DNA from: Agelaius tricolor
Taxonomy: Eukaryota > Chordata > Aves > Passeriformes > Icteridae
Direction: 5' to 3'
NCBI GenBank assembly: GCA_023055355.1
Contig: JALJCS010000034.1
Coordinates: 2,246,001-2,310,000, forward strand
Length of the DNA stretch: 64,000 bases
Shown: one piece after another, positions 1 to 10,480 of the stretch
How the letters are laid out: every line of letters begins with the position of its first letter
Numbering within the stretch: position 1 is the first letter of the stretch
Program-made: the position numbers and the translations under genes
The notes under the pieces: generated by a model
Told to the model about the DNA's origin: nothing
Database searches by the model: none
What the model saw: only the letters and a program-made list of their open reading frames with translations

Positions 1-485
1 GTATTCCTTTTATATTCTTGGTGGCTCTCTGGTGCTCCTGTGTGCCATTGTTTCTCTACTGGATCCTTGTGTGCTGTTCCCTGTCCCCGTTCTTTTTTCA
101 TCCCTCTCTGTTATGCTGCCCATCCCAGGTTTTGTTGTTGTTTTTGGTTTTGGTTGTTTTTTCAACTTCATTCTGCACCCCGTTCTTACTTTTCCTCCTG
201 TGTCCTCTCTGCTGCCCCTCCCTCTTTCTGCCTCTCTCCTGTGACTGCGGGGCTGGGGAGGAACTTCTGGGGGCTGCCCCCCATTCTTGCAGCAGAGTCC
301 CTTTTGGGAGAGATGTACTTGTGGAAAGGGCTTGAATAAAGCACCACTCTGCTGTCCAGGGCAGTTTGATTCCTTCTGTGCCTTCTTTGGGGCTGAGGAA
401 GTAAGGCTGAGCGAGAGGGGCTGGAGACTTGGGGGCTCTGATGGCATTTGGGGCACCGCAATGTCCCTAGGAGGGAGAGCCAGGC
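1..485. other. flanking DNA left of the LTR, no gene recognised
   Basis: Pyrimidine-rich on the plus strand in the first 240 bases and G-rich from about 370. Open frames exist on both strands (up to 171 codons on the minus strand), but their translations are low-complexity, rich in Pro, Ser, Arg and Lys, and match nothing I know. Compositional bias explains the lack of stops. The perfect duplication around 486-862 places this stretch outside the LTR. Confidence 0.45.
480..485. repeat. left target-site duplication of the solo LTR
   Basis: CCAGGC immediately before the LTR start TGT; identical to 863-868. Confidence 0.75.
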
Positions 486-862
486 TGTAGCCATGACATT
501 TTCTGACAAATCCTCTCCTTAGCATTTTTTCTCCTGAGAGGCCTCAGGAACAAAATGTAAACAATGATTATCTGCTGCTGTGGAATGCAACAGGTGCATC
601 TGGGATTGGTCTCATGTGGTTGTTTCTTATTAATGGCCAATCACAGCCCAGCTGGCTCAGACAGAGAGCTGAGCCACAAACCTTTGTTATCATTCTTTCC
701 TATTCTATTCTTAGCCAGCCTTCTGATGAAATCCCTTCTTCTATTCTTTTAGTATAGTTTTAATGTAAAATATGTAAGAAAATAATAAATCAAGCCTTCT
801 GAAACATGGAGTCAACTCCTCGTCTCTTCCCTCATCCTCAGACTCCTGTGAACACGGTCACA
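486..862 (+). mobile_element. solo LTR of an endogenous retrovirus (ERVK-like)
   Basis: A 377-bp element beginning TGT and ending ACA, the usual LTR termini, flanked by a perfect 6-bp duplication CCAGGC (480-485 and 863-868). Six-base duplications are typical of ERV2/ERVK-class integrases. Inside are a CCAAT box at 637-641 and an AATAAA at 784-789 about 75 bp before the end, as expected for the R/U5 part. No primer-binding site follows the end and no retroviral coding sequence adjoins either side, so this is a solo LTR left by LTR-LTR recombination. The sequence resembles an LTR family I remember from songbirds, without a database check. Plus orientation is taken from the position of AATAAA. 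Confidence 0.82.
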
Positions 863-868
863 CCAGGC
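863..868. repeat. right target-site duplication of the solo LTR
   Basis: CCAGGC immediately after the LTR end CACA; identical to 480-485. The next three bases (TGT) also match the LTR start, so boundary sliding by up to three bases is possible, but only this register gives TG...CA termini. Confidence 0.75.
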
Positions 869-3800
869 TGTGATGGAGGAGCAGGTGAGTGGGGAATGAG
901 GGGGGGTCATGCTGGGTTACCCTGCCCCAGAGGGACCAAAAGCTGCCAGAAAATTCACACGGAGGGGTGGGTGTAGAACACCAAAACCGGTCAAGTTTTT
1001 CGTTTTTATAGGTATGGGCAAAGAATTGGAATTTATCTCTAAAACCATTTGGAAAGAATAATTTGGAAATAATCTATCCATTCTATTGTATACAGGAATG
1101 CAGGAAACTCTGACTAGAGATGCGTAGTCGTTTTGAAACCACTGTTATAACGTTTTTACCTAGGAATGAACCAAACAAGTGCCCTTAAACCGTAGGAACA
1201 GCTGCTGGGGCTGAAGGAAATCAATCCAAAAGGGTCTCTGGCAGCTCATTAGCATCAGCTACTTATTATAATAATTTACAGGAAACTGCCATGAACTTCC
1301 TTGCCATGACCATGAATAAGTTCTTCCTATGTGGGGCCTTGTACAAACAAAATGTTTTTTGCAGCTCTGAACCAAAGTTCAGGAATGCTGATGATTCTGA
1401 AACCTCTCACAAAACCTGCTTCTTGGAGTTTCTCACCTGAAGTGCCCCATTTCTGGTTCTTTGCCTGTGAAGAATGACTTTAGGACCAGACCTTAAACCT
1501 TTCTGCCTCTAAAAGGAAACTACTGAGGAATACTATCACCCAAGGGGTGAATTCTGCTCTGGTTATCTATGACAGTTGTTCAAGTCAGCAGTCCTGTAAA
1601 CTGCAGCAATTAAAATTATTGTTCCATGAAAAATGGATATAACATGTAGACTTTGCTGGGGAAAGACAGCAGTATTCTTTCCTTGTTCTTCTGCTGTCAT
1701 TCTCCCAGCTTTGCACCTGCGGTCTGGTACTACTGGAGCAGACACTTAGGAAAGTGATTTCTGCTGGGACAGAATTACAGAATCAGCCCCTTCCTTGCTC
1801 CTCTTTGTGTGCCCCAACTGAAGCCTTTTGTTTTCATCAGAGACTACATGACACATACATTTTGTTTTCATGACACACACACCCCAAGCTCATAACCTGG
1901 CAGCAGGGAGAACTGCCCTGACCAAGCCCCACTTCAGTGAGTGACAACAGAGTTCGGAGAGGAAACAGCCAGCCAGGGCTTGGGATCTTCAAACTCCTGA
2001 CAGGAATAGCAGACTCCAGTCTCAAAAACACCTCCCCTTTCCCATTTCTCTCTCTGTTTTTTCCCCAGAAGCAACTTACCATTAGAGTCACCACATGCTA
2101 CAAGCCAAGTTTGTTCATGTGAGCCTATCTTTGGTGCCACACTTCCAATAGCAAAACTGTATTTGATTGCTAGAAATATCACAAGTTCCATTTTTCAACT
2201 GATCATATGGCACTGCCCTTTCCTATCCTACAACATATAAAAATATTAAAATGTAAATATAACATGTATGTATATACATGTAAACAAACACATAGAAGAA
2301 ATCTTTCAATTCAGCTTCTTATCCCAGGTTATTTAGAAGCAGTTTACATTTAATCCTCTAATAATGTCAAGGATTTTCCCTGCAGCAGAGCAAGTGTACT
2401 TCTCATTTATGTACTGGGTTAGGACTGGGCACAGACAGCCTACACAGAAATGCAGAGAGTCTATTTACTTAGGCATAGCAAACAGCACACAGTCTAGTTT
2501 GCATCTAGAACCTTCTTGTCCTTAATTACATAAAGAGCATCTGTCACATACCTATGGAAGGCTGTGATTTGTACAAGATTTGTCACTCATCACAGGAAAG
2601 CTCTTGCCTAGCAGAAGCAGCATTTGTGAACACATTCTCTTCCTGGCAGCAATGGTCAGCCCAGTGCAGAACCCTGCAGAGTGTGGTTCAGAAATATTAT
2701 GTCATGTACTCAAGCATGCTCTGAAGTAACATTGGAAAGGGAATTGCTGAAAACATATTTTTACTATCATATTATTCTATCATCTCACTTCAGCTGTAGG
2801 TTCCTTCTCCTTTGCTCTCTTACATTGTTGTGAGAAGAAAGTGGCTCCCAGTTTACGAGGAAAATAAAATCCAAAAACATGCAAAGTGAGACAAAGTAAT
2901 TTTAAAATACTTTCACTTTTATTAGTAGGTTGCTCTGCTCACTGTAAGGTATTATAAGAGACAAAACTCCTAGGCTCCTGTTAGCTGAATGCTAACAGCT
3001 TTTTAACTTATGTCCAAAGAAGCACTAATGCCCAGTGTTTTCTAAAGGTTATCAAGAACCCATCAAGTAATTAAAATCTCACTAAATATATTTTAGTAAA
3101 ACTAAAAATGCTAACATAACATATAAACAGAGATAGTAAATTATGCAACCACCTTCTACTCATAGTACTGATAGTACAGATGAGCCACATTTTATCATAT
3201 ACCCAAAAAGAAGATCTGTTTGCTACATTTCAGCCAACCACGGGGAACTTACCTTTCATTGTGGTGAGAGATCATATAATAAATCCAGATTCCAACAGAA
3301 ACTCAAGAAAACAGCCACAGAAGCAACCCATAATTATTTCCCAAGGAAATAATTCACTGAGATGGTGAAGATGTAACACCAGACAAAGCATGACACATCA
3401 CCTTTTTAAAAGTCTTCATTACGAGAAGTGTTGATCCCACCTAAATTAAAGATCAACAGTTATGTGAAAGGGATTTCCTTATGGGCATGTGAATGCTTTG
3501 TTTGCTTTGAACTAGAAAATGCATGACCCACCTGGTTCTGAGATGAAAGTTATGGTAAGACTAAGAAGAATATGAGCTATTAATTTTTGCCCATTCCAGG
3601 CTTTTAAATGTTGTTTCAGAACTTTTCTTAAATCCTTGCTCCTAGAGGTGATGAGACCTGTGAGTGAGCTTCCACCAACTCCTTTAGGAGGGAACACACT
3701 CTCAGCAGCATGGACAATCCTCCCTCTGGCCAACACCACTGGGCAATGACAATGAAAAATGAATAACCAACAAAAAAGTCAGAAACATAAAAAATAAACA
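869..3800. other. intergenic, nothing recognised
   Basis: AT-rich sequence between the solo LTR and the putative INPP4B 3' end. No splice-supported coding segment and no recognisable repeat. The short open frames here (60-85 codons) look random. Confidence 0.5.
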
Positions 3801-6800
3801 TTAAATTTATTTAAATAAAAATATACACATAGTGTACAATGGACATGGCTTACAGACAGCAATGAAACAAAAATGATAAACCCTGAAATATAAAAAGCAT
3901 TGAATTCCTATAGTTGTGCTTTGTTCCTCTGGACAAACACATGCTGCGGACTGAAGTCCTGGTAATGTTATTTATACACAGCCCTGTGTGCTCCAGAATG
4001 TAAGACAGGAACATCACAAGGAACAGCTACACAAAAGGAAAACAAGTACCAAAGTAATTTGGGATTTTAGAAGCTTTAAAGTCAGACCATTCATAAACAG
4101 AAGTGCTGAAAACTTGAAAAGCATTTTGCATGCATGGAAAGAGTAATCAAACACCACTGCAGCATAGTTCAAATCTCACTACTCTGAACCTGGCATGTCC
4201 AGGGCCCTCTTTTATCATGGACTCCAACTGTAACTTTTTTTCCCAGTCAGCACACAAATCCTGTGCCTTATGTTTCAGCTCTTTGGAATAGGGAGACACA
4301 GGTTGACAAGTGTCTTATAATTGATTTATCCTACAGTATTTGCTCATATCTGAGCAAATGTAAGTTTTTAACTTGGATCAGGAGTATCATGCTGATAGTC
4401 ATGGCTGTTATATTACTTATTCAGCAGATGCTATGAAAGAAAGAGAAAATAAATGTTTGAGTCCTGCAGAGTGCAAGCCAAATGCTTGGCAACACAACAG
4501 TTGAGGTGTTGCATGGCTAAGGGAAAAAAACTCAGTGTTTTAAGGACTGAAGTCTGTAATTTCTTTTTCTCTCTAAAAAAGCATTTGTATGATTTTTTTT
4601 TGTAAACATGCAATATACAAGGTAAGTTTGTGTTTTCAAGAACAGCAAATTACTTTAAAGCATTTCCATTGTAAACATCTGCTTTTAAGCTGCAAAGAAG
4701 TGAAAAGCAAGATGCACACTTATGTCTCATGGCACTACCTATACAGTGCACTTCTTTATAATAAAAAAGAGCATAAATATAGATATCAATGGTTTCAAGT
4801 TTACAACATAACCAACTGACACAATGTACTATAAGACTGTTAAGTGATTACACACATTAATTCACACAAGTAATTTTGCATAGTTTTCAATGCAATTCCT
4901 TTCTTTATTACACTGGTTGACGTTCAGTGCATTTTATGCTTTTTTTAAAATAGACCAAAGGATTTCTTGGAACTTGTGTTTAATCTAGAAATAAAAATAA
5001 TTTTTTCCTGAAACTTTTAATAGGCATATTATAGAGTAGGCTTCAGAATGAAGTGTTGCACTTCTTTATACCAAAATTACTAGTGAAGATTTAGAATATC
5101 ATTACAAGTTATTCCACTGCAACTAAGTGAATTTTCATCAGGAGAGATTGATTTAGACACAAAATTGTTTGTTAATTTCCTCATTTCACTTATGTAATGG
5201 CAAAATTCAGACAGCAAAAAATTAACATTGCAACGGGCTTCATTAAGGCTACTTCCCAGTTAATATTTTGTTTCAGCTGTCCTCCTAAATTATTTTTTCT
5301 TTATAACACAGACATTGCTAGGATTCCATCAAAATACATAGCTTCACATAGACAAAAATCAGATAACATAATTAATTTTTTTTGCTTTCTAATTGCTGCA
5401 TAAAAGCCAAAGTATAAACATTAATCAGAATGTATTTTAAATTCCTTAAAAGACTTCAGAAAAAAAGACCTGCCTGCTTAATGTCAGTCATAAACATGTA
5501 TTATAAACAATAGATAATAAAATGTCACTCACAGACACATATTATAACAATACTGCAATCATTTCTGGGGAAAAAAATACTTTAACATTCCTTTCCTTAT
5601 GTTTTTAGTTATTTGAGACTAGCTCTCTATTTAGTCACTACTCTGTGGTACAAAACCCCCATGAAAGTGTGTGATGCATTGTACAAATAGTGAAAGCTAA
5701 AAGCCCTTATTTCAGGATTCCTCAAGACAGATCCTGATTTGATTTCTACAAATAATATTATCTGTAAGACAAGATTTGGCTTTAGATGCCAGATGTATTT
5801 TTGAATTTTCATCTTCTAGCCCTTGAGAACTGCCCTCCTCTAAAAGCAGATTATTTTATACCTTAAAAAAGTTTTAAGAGAGCAGTTATGGAACAGTTTT
5901 TGTGAAGCCACCACCAAAATCACTATGCTTACCTTATCCCTCTGCAAGACAAACAATGTAGTTTGCTTAGAAAAATTAAGTTGTGTAGTTTTACTCGTCT
6001 GAAATCCACAGTGAGCTAGAAGATAATGTGCAAGACCCCAGGGATGATTTAACTCCTCTGTTAGCCATTCAAACAACCCACAGGGCTGGAAGCAGCTCCT
6101 ACAAAGAGTAAAATGTACTCCATGTAACACAACCATCAACCTGCAGCAAACCCCTCTTTGTTTCTTCATAAAAGGCAAACCAGAAAACCCCAAAATTTTG
6201 ATTCCGTGGCCAGCTGATGGCACAGCCTTTGCCCACAGGGACCACAGTAGCTCCCAGCAGGCACTGACCAAACAACAAAACATTTGGGCCTGTTTGGCTA
6301 CTGAAGCAACGAGGTTTTTCCAGGAGACCTGGAGCACTTCAGCAGGTTTTATTTACAAAGCTCTCCTGACCTACAACAAGATGTTCCAATCCAAACATTA
6401 GTGAGAAAAATTTCTATTTAGCACAGAACTCAGCCAACTCTTCCCTAATGGCCCAAGCACAAGCCTTCACTGCAGCTGACTGATGTATCTGTGGTTTTGT
6501 CTAATTCATTATCTTTAGCAGATAAGAGATTTATTCAATTTCACAAGAACATACTGTGACTGGTTGTTAAAACAAAAAGGATAGTAATCCAGTGCCATTT
6601 TTTCTTTCTCCTCATCAAATCCATGGCTTCAGCATGAAAACCAATTTCAACACAAAAATAACATGGTAGTGACAACAGCAATTTAGAGCCCAGGCAGGAT
6701 TAAAATGCTGAGGCAAAATCTTGAAAGACTATTTTCCTGACAAGAAAATCTAGAATAATTTCATATTTTTAATTGGACAGAATGCCAATGGGACTCAGAT

Positions 6801-8944
6801 AAAGAAGTCTAGGTACCTACAGCACCCAGCAAAGAACACCATCTCCACTGAGATTTTTACAGATAGTTTCAGAATTACTGTGCAATGGTTGGCATTCTCT
6901 ACTGCATACCTGGGGGTTATTTCAGAGACCCATAAGGAATTTATCACTATCTCTAAACTGCATATGTAGGGGTTTTTTAAGCTAATAATACACATGTATA
7001 TAGTGAGGGTTAGTGCAGCAGCCTGACAAAAGAAAAATTACTTTTCTAGGAAGGATTATGTTCCATAAATTCACAAAAAAGTTTCACACATATCAGCTAC
7101 ATTATATTAATAGACAAACACTAATTTATGCACATATCCAGCCACCCAATGAGTATTGTCCACTTCTACTGGTACATGACAAGAAGAAATCAAGGCATTA
7201 TGTTCTCATCAGTCTGAGCTTATCTGTGATGCATTGTCAACTCTTCTGACATATACTGAAGTAATACATTCCAAGAAAAAGGAAGCAATTTAATGACAGC
7301 ATATTATACAATAGAAATAAAAAACTAATGCACCAAAACACTACTTACATTATCTACTTTTCTTGGAAAAAAAAGTGCCAATTAGTTAATATATTGTATA
7401 GGTGAATTTCTGGCTCCACTAAAGTCAATGAGTATTAGAACAAGGATCTCTTTCTGATGTTTTCCTACAAACTCCAAAGCCTGATCTTGCAAATATACAA
7501 GATGGATTTAATTTTAGCCAAATGATAGATCAGTTCCATGATCACCCAAATAGAATTTGCAGAATCAGGCTCTTAAATTCTGGTATAGTTACAGATTTAT
7601 ACCCAGTAATGAGTATTAATGGATTAAAAAGAACAAATTAAAAGTCATGGTGTGTAGACATTTCTTTGACTTCCATAGGAGTAAGCAAACATTTCCTTCT
7701 TTATCCATGGCAATTACAATTTCCTACAGATGCTCAAATTCCCAGGGTAGTTTCATTAGGCTACATTTCTCATACTTCTGCTCTAGATATAAAAAGAAGG
7801 CATTACATAAAGGTCAGTAACCAGTGAATACTTGGGAATTTTAAATTGTATTCCTCTCTGGGAGGCAGAAGAAGGTAGTAAATAGACACAATTAGAAAAC
7901 ACAAATGTTCTTTGCAAGACAAATTTCAGGATTAACACAAGCTGGCAGAGCATTAACATTCATTTTTAAAGCTGATTGCTCTTCATCCTAGAGTGTCTAC
8001 CTGCAATATTACAAATTTGATATAAATCAGCTGCAGTGGCTAACTAGTCCTAGTACAGCAGTTTACTCATAACATTTATTTTAGGCTTTCTAATAACATA
8101 CAAGTTTTCAGAGTCTAAAGATACATTAACTCCTCTATATACAACTTATTTTCCCTAGCACTAAAGAAAATTTGCTTTTAAGGGTTTACACTAAATAGGA
8201 GGTCAAATTCAGGTCACATTACTTGGAATTAATCGCCCTGATTTCAGTGTGATTTATGTGAAAGTGAAATAAGTGGTATTTGGCTGGGGTACAGAAAACC
8301 AAGAGTGATACATCTAAATGAACCACAGGGAATCAAAATGGAATTACTGAAATTACAGTCTGCAATTACTAAAAACGTATTATGAAGTTAGCATGCTTAT
8401 GTAAAGAAGCTAATTGTAATTACCAAAATTATATTTAGCCCAGGTATTAACATTAGCATCTTTCATAAACATTTCTGTGTAGGGTTTAATCATTAGTGAT
8501 AAAGACCTCAGTGCTCTGCTGGTTACAGAAAACACCTTTTCCAGCAGTAAGAGACCCCTTAAATCAAATCTCAGGGTTTGGTTTGGAGTCAGAATGCCAC
8601 CTTCCAGATTACTAATCTCTGTTCCTACAGCAAATGCCATTTCCCTTTTAAATCTTCAATCAAATGACCCCAGAAACTAATTCCAACTGGCTTATGAGTC
8701 ATACTAAGCTTCAATTTCACAAAGATAAGTTGAATATATTTAATTTTCAGAATATCCAGTCCATTGCTTTTTCATGGTATTTATTTCATAATGACTAATC
8801 AGATTAATTTCAGTGTAAAACGATAAAACCTGATAAAAATACCACCTCCAGTGGTTATACATTCCCAATTCATACGTCATAAACAGCAGTTGTTATATTC
8901 ACTAATTAGCATGATATATGCTCCTGATTACACTTTTGTTAAGC
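3801..8944 (-). other. possible INPP4B 3' UTR and downstream sequence, no coding signal
   Basis: AT-rich stretch directly after the alpha stop. I see no interspersed repeat and no supported coding exon. It contains several AATAAA hexamers on the gene strand, the most distal noted at 3806-3811, so the 3' UTR could be anywhere from about 0.2 to 5 kb long. Open frames here, such as the 165-codon one at 5840-6337, have no recognisable protein content. Confidence 0.3.
8780..8785 (-). terminator. candidate polyadenylation signal downstream of alpha stop
   Basis: AATAAA on the minus strand about 160 nt past the alpha stop codon. It is the nearest canonical hexamer I noted; others occur at 8075-8080 and 3806-3811. 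In an AT-rich region such hexamers arise by chance, so the true 3' end is not settled. Confidence 0.3.
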
Positions 8945-9077
8945 TTAGGTGTCAGCTTTTCCATATGTCCCCTCTGGAGGTCTGTAGTACTTTGGGAAAG
9001 CCATCAGCTGTATCATGTTGAATGCATACTTTCTGCATTTGACATTCTTCAGAACATTCTCTATGCGGCATCCTTCT
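8945..9077 (-). CDS. INPP4B: INPP4B alternative terminal exon, alpha form (soluble C-terminus)
   Basis: Last coding exon of the main form, 133 nt. A completes the split Arg from exon G, then 43 codons and TAA follow: [20 protein letters not shown], then [19 protein letters not shown] and the end KADT. The acceptor is CCCCCTTTCACTAG at 9078 onward. The tail has no membrane segment and matches the conserved INPP4 C-terminus as I remember it. It lies 1.2 kb beyond the beta exon, so the alpha form must skip the beta exon. A plus-strand open frame of 99 codons over the same stretch is its antisense shadow. Confidence 0.95.
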
Positions 9078-10302
9078 CTAGTGAAAGGGGGAAAAAGTAC
9101 AACTTCATGAAACATAGAATAAATAAATATGCTTTATTTGTTCATTGCAGAGTTTCAGCAACAGTTGAAGTAAAAATAACAAGGATTCAACTCTACATTT
9201 TTGTTTTCCATGAGTGATGATACATCTTACAGAATTAAATCCAAGGCCAGGCCCAGTACAGTTATTGCCCTCAGAAATAGGTGATGAGATTTTCCATCCC
9301 CCCTAATATATCTGCCCTTGCGGTTTAAAGTTCAGTAAAAAAAAAAAAAATACTTTAATGATACATTTTGTTCTAATTCCAGAAATATATTTGCCTTTTA
9401 AACCTTTTAATACCTTTTTTTTTTTCAATTGATTTGCTATATACGTGTGAGTATACATTGCCCTAAAATGCGCATTCTAGGAATAAGGAATTTTATTAAG
9501 TCTGGCCCTAGAGATTCGTGAAGGGAAGTTTCATCTCTGCTTCATTTTCTGTATGTTCAGCTTTGCAATGAAAAAAAGAGAGAATGGCTTTTCAAACAGC
9601 CCAATCCACCTCTCTGCTTTATAAAGGAAGGATGTTCGTTCACATACAGTACAAAAGTCACAAGTGCCAAAGTGGTGCATCAAGACATAAACAGGACTTT
9701 GTTAAAAAGAATATAAAAGTGTATTGAAAGCAAAAGCAACTAAAGCAACAATTACAAACAGGCTAATTTCGTTACAAAACAGAACTTAGAATATTCTATT
9801 TACTCTACAGAAAAGGGTTAGTTGTAGCAAAGTAATAATAATTTATTAAACGAAAACAATGCCATCAGCTAGTTACAATGAAGAAACACAACGAAAGATA
9901 AGTCTCACAAACCATTGCCCTGCCATATTTGTCTAGGGGTTAGTTTGTGTTGTGCAAATTTTTATTTTTTTTTTTTGTCAGACTAATTACTCTGGAAAGA
10001 GGGGTTCAAGCATTCAGGATTCCACAACTTCTATACAGTGACAGCATTGTAAGTGGACTTTCTTTGCGCTAATTACAGTGGGAAAGCTTTACCATGAACA
10101 GAAAGAGCAAATCAATTCACTCAATGCATAGTATACTTCTCGGAGTTCAGAAAAAAAGAATGAAAACACAGTACATTTCAGACATTGGAATCTTAAAGAT
10201 GAATCCTTGCGGTCTGAGACTGTAGAAATATTACAACATGATTCTTTTTTTCTAGAGTTAGTTTGTTGCTGTTTGTAGAAAAGAAAGGAACACAAGTAAA
10301 GT
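9078..10302 (-). other. interval between beta and alpha terminal exons
   Basis: 1.2 kb that is either intron (alpha transcripts) or beta 3' UTR. It is AT-rich, with T-tracts at 9415-9425 and 9966-9976 and AATAAA hexamers on the gene strand at 9842-9847 and 9961-9966. No repeat element recognised. Confidence 0.5.
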
Positions 10303-10307
10303 TTATT
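10302..10307 (-). terminator. AATAAA hexamer overlapping the beta stop codon
   Basis: The last Gln codon, the stop and the next base form AATAAA on the minus strand. The following 30 bases (CTTTACTTGTGTTCC, then TTTCTTTTC) are U- and GU-rich, as expected downstream of a cleavage site. This could be an intronic polyadenylation signal for the beta form with almost no 3' UTR. Further AATAAA copies on this strand at 9961-9966 and 9842-9847 are alternatives. Motif-level evidence only. Confidence 0.35.
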
Positions 10308-10477
10308 GATATTTGGCTAATAGCAAAGCAAGACTTAAAATAAGCCACACAACCAGCAAGTGGGAGCTGACAAGCAGCAAGGCGACAGGATAGAAGTGTC
10401 GAGAAGTTGGCTTGTTATCAGTTAGACAGCCTGTTTCGGGATCATCCGATTCATTCAGTGCTCCCTGGGTTTGTCTG
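10303..10477 (-). CDS. INPP4B: INPP4B alternative terminal exon, beta form with hydrophobic C-terminal tail
   Basis: Alternative last coding exon, too short and too embedded to show as a long open frame. One base completes the split codon from exon G, then 57 residues and TAA follow. It begins [20 protein letters not shown], continues [10 protein letters not shown], and then has an uninterrupted hydrophobic run of about 24 residues (from PVALLLV through [13 protein letters not shown]), ending KYQ and a stop. This is a single membrane-spanning C-terminal segment with a very short end, as in tail-anchored proteins. From the literature, mammalian type II 4-phosphatase has a beta splice form with a hydrophobic C-terminus; this exon has the right position, phase and content. 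The acceptor is preceded by TTGCCCTGTTTAA and is a tandem CAGCAG. Intron from exon G: 26.1 kb. Identity is strong; actual use in this species is inferred. Confidence 0.85.
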
Positions 10478-10480
10478 CTG
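10475..10480 (-). promoter_or_regulatory. tandem (NAGNAG) splice acceptor of the beta exon
   Basis: On the minus strand the acceptor reads AACAGCAG, so two adjacent AG sites can be used. The first starts the exon at 10477 and gives Ser-Arg-Gln across the junction. The second starts it at 10474 and gives Arg-Gln, one residue shorter. Both keep the frame and both complete the AG-split codon from exon G. Which is used cannot be told from sequence. Confidence 0.6.

Noticed and set aside
10..525. 171-codon open frame on the minus strand
   Set aside because: Low-complexity translation rich in Pro, Ser, Arg and Lys from pyrimidine/purine-biased DNA; no family resemblance, and it runs into the LTR past its start at 486.
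486..862. LTR as the 3' or 5' end of a full provirus
   Set aside because: The matching 6-bp duplication on both sides and absence of a primer-binding site or retroviral genes favour a solo LTR.
5840..6337. 165-codon minus-strand open frame downstream of INPP4B
   Set aside because: Translation rich in Cys, Leu and Trp with no recognisable domain, lying in possible 3' UTR; likely chance.
1..8944. IL15, the expected neighbour beyond the INPP4B 3' end by vertebrate synteny
   Set aside because: No exon resembling it was found in the window; it may lie further left.
8918..9217. 99-codon plus-strand open frame
   Set aside because: Antisense shadow of the alpha terminal exon.
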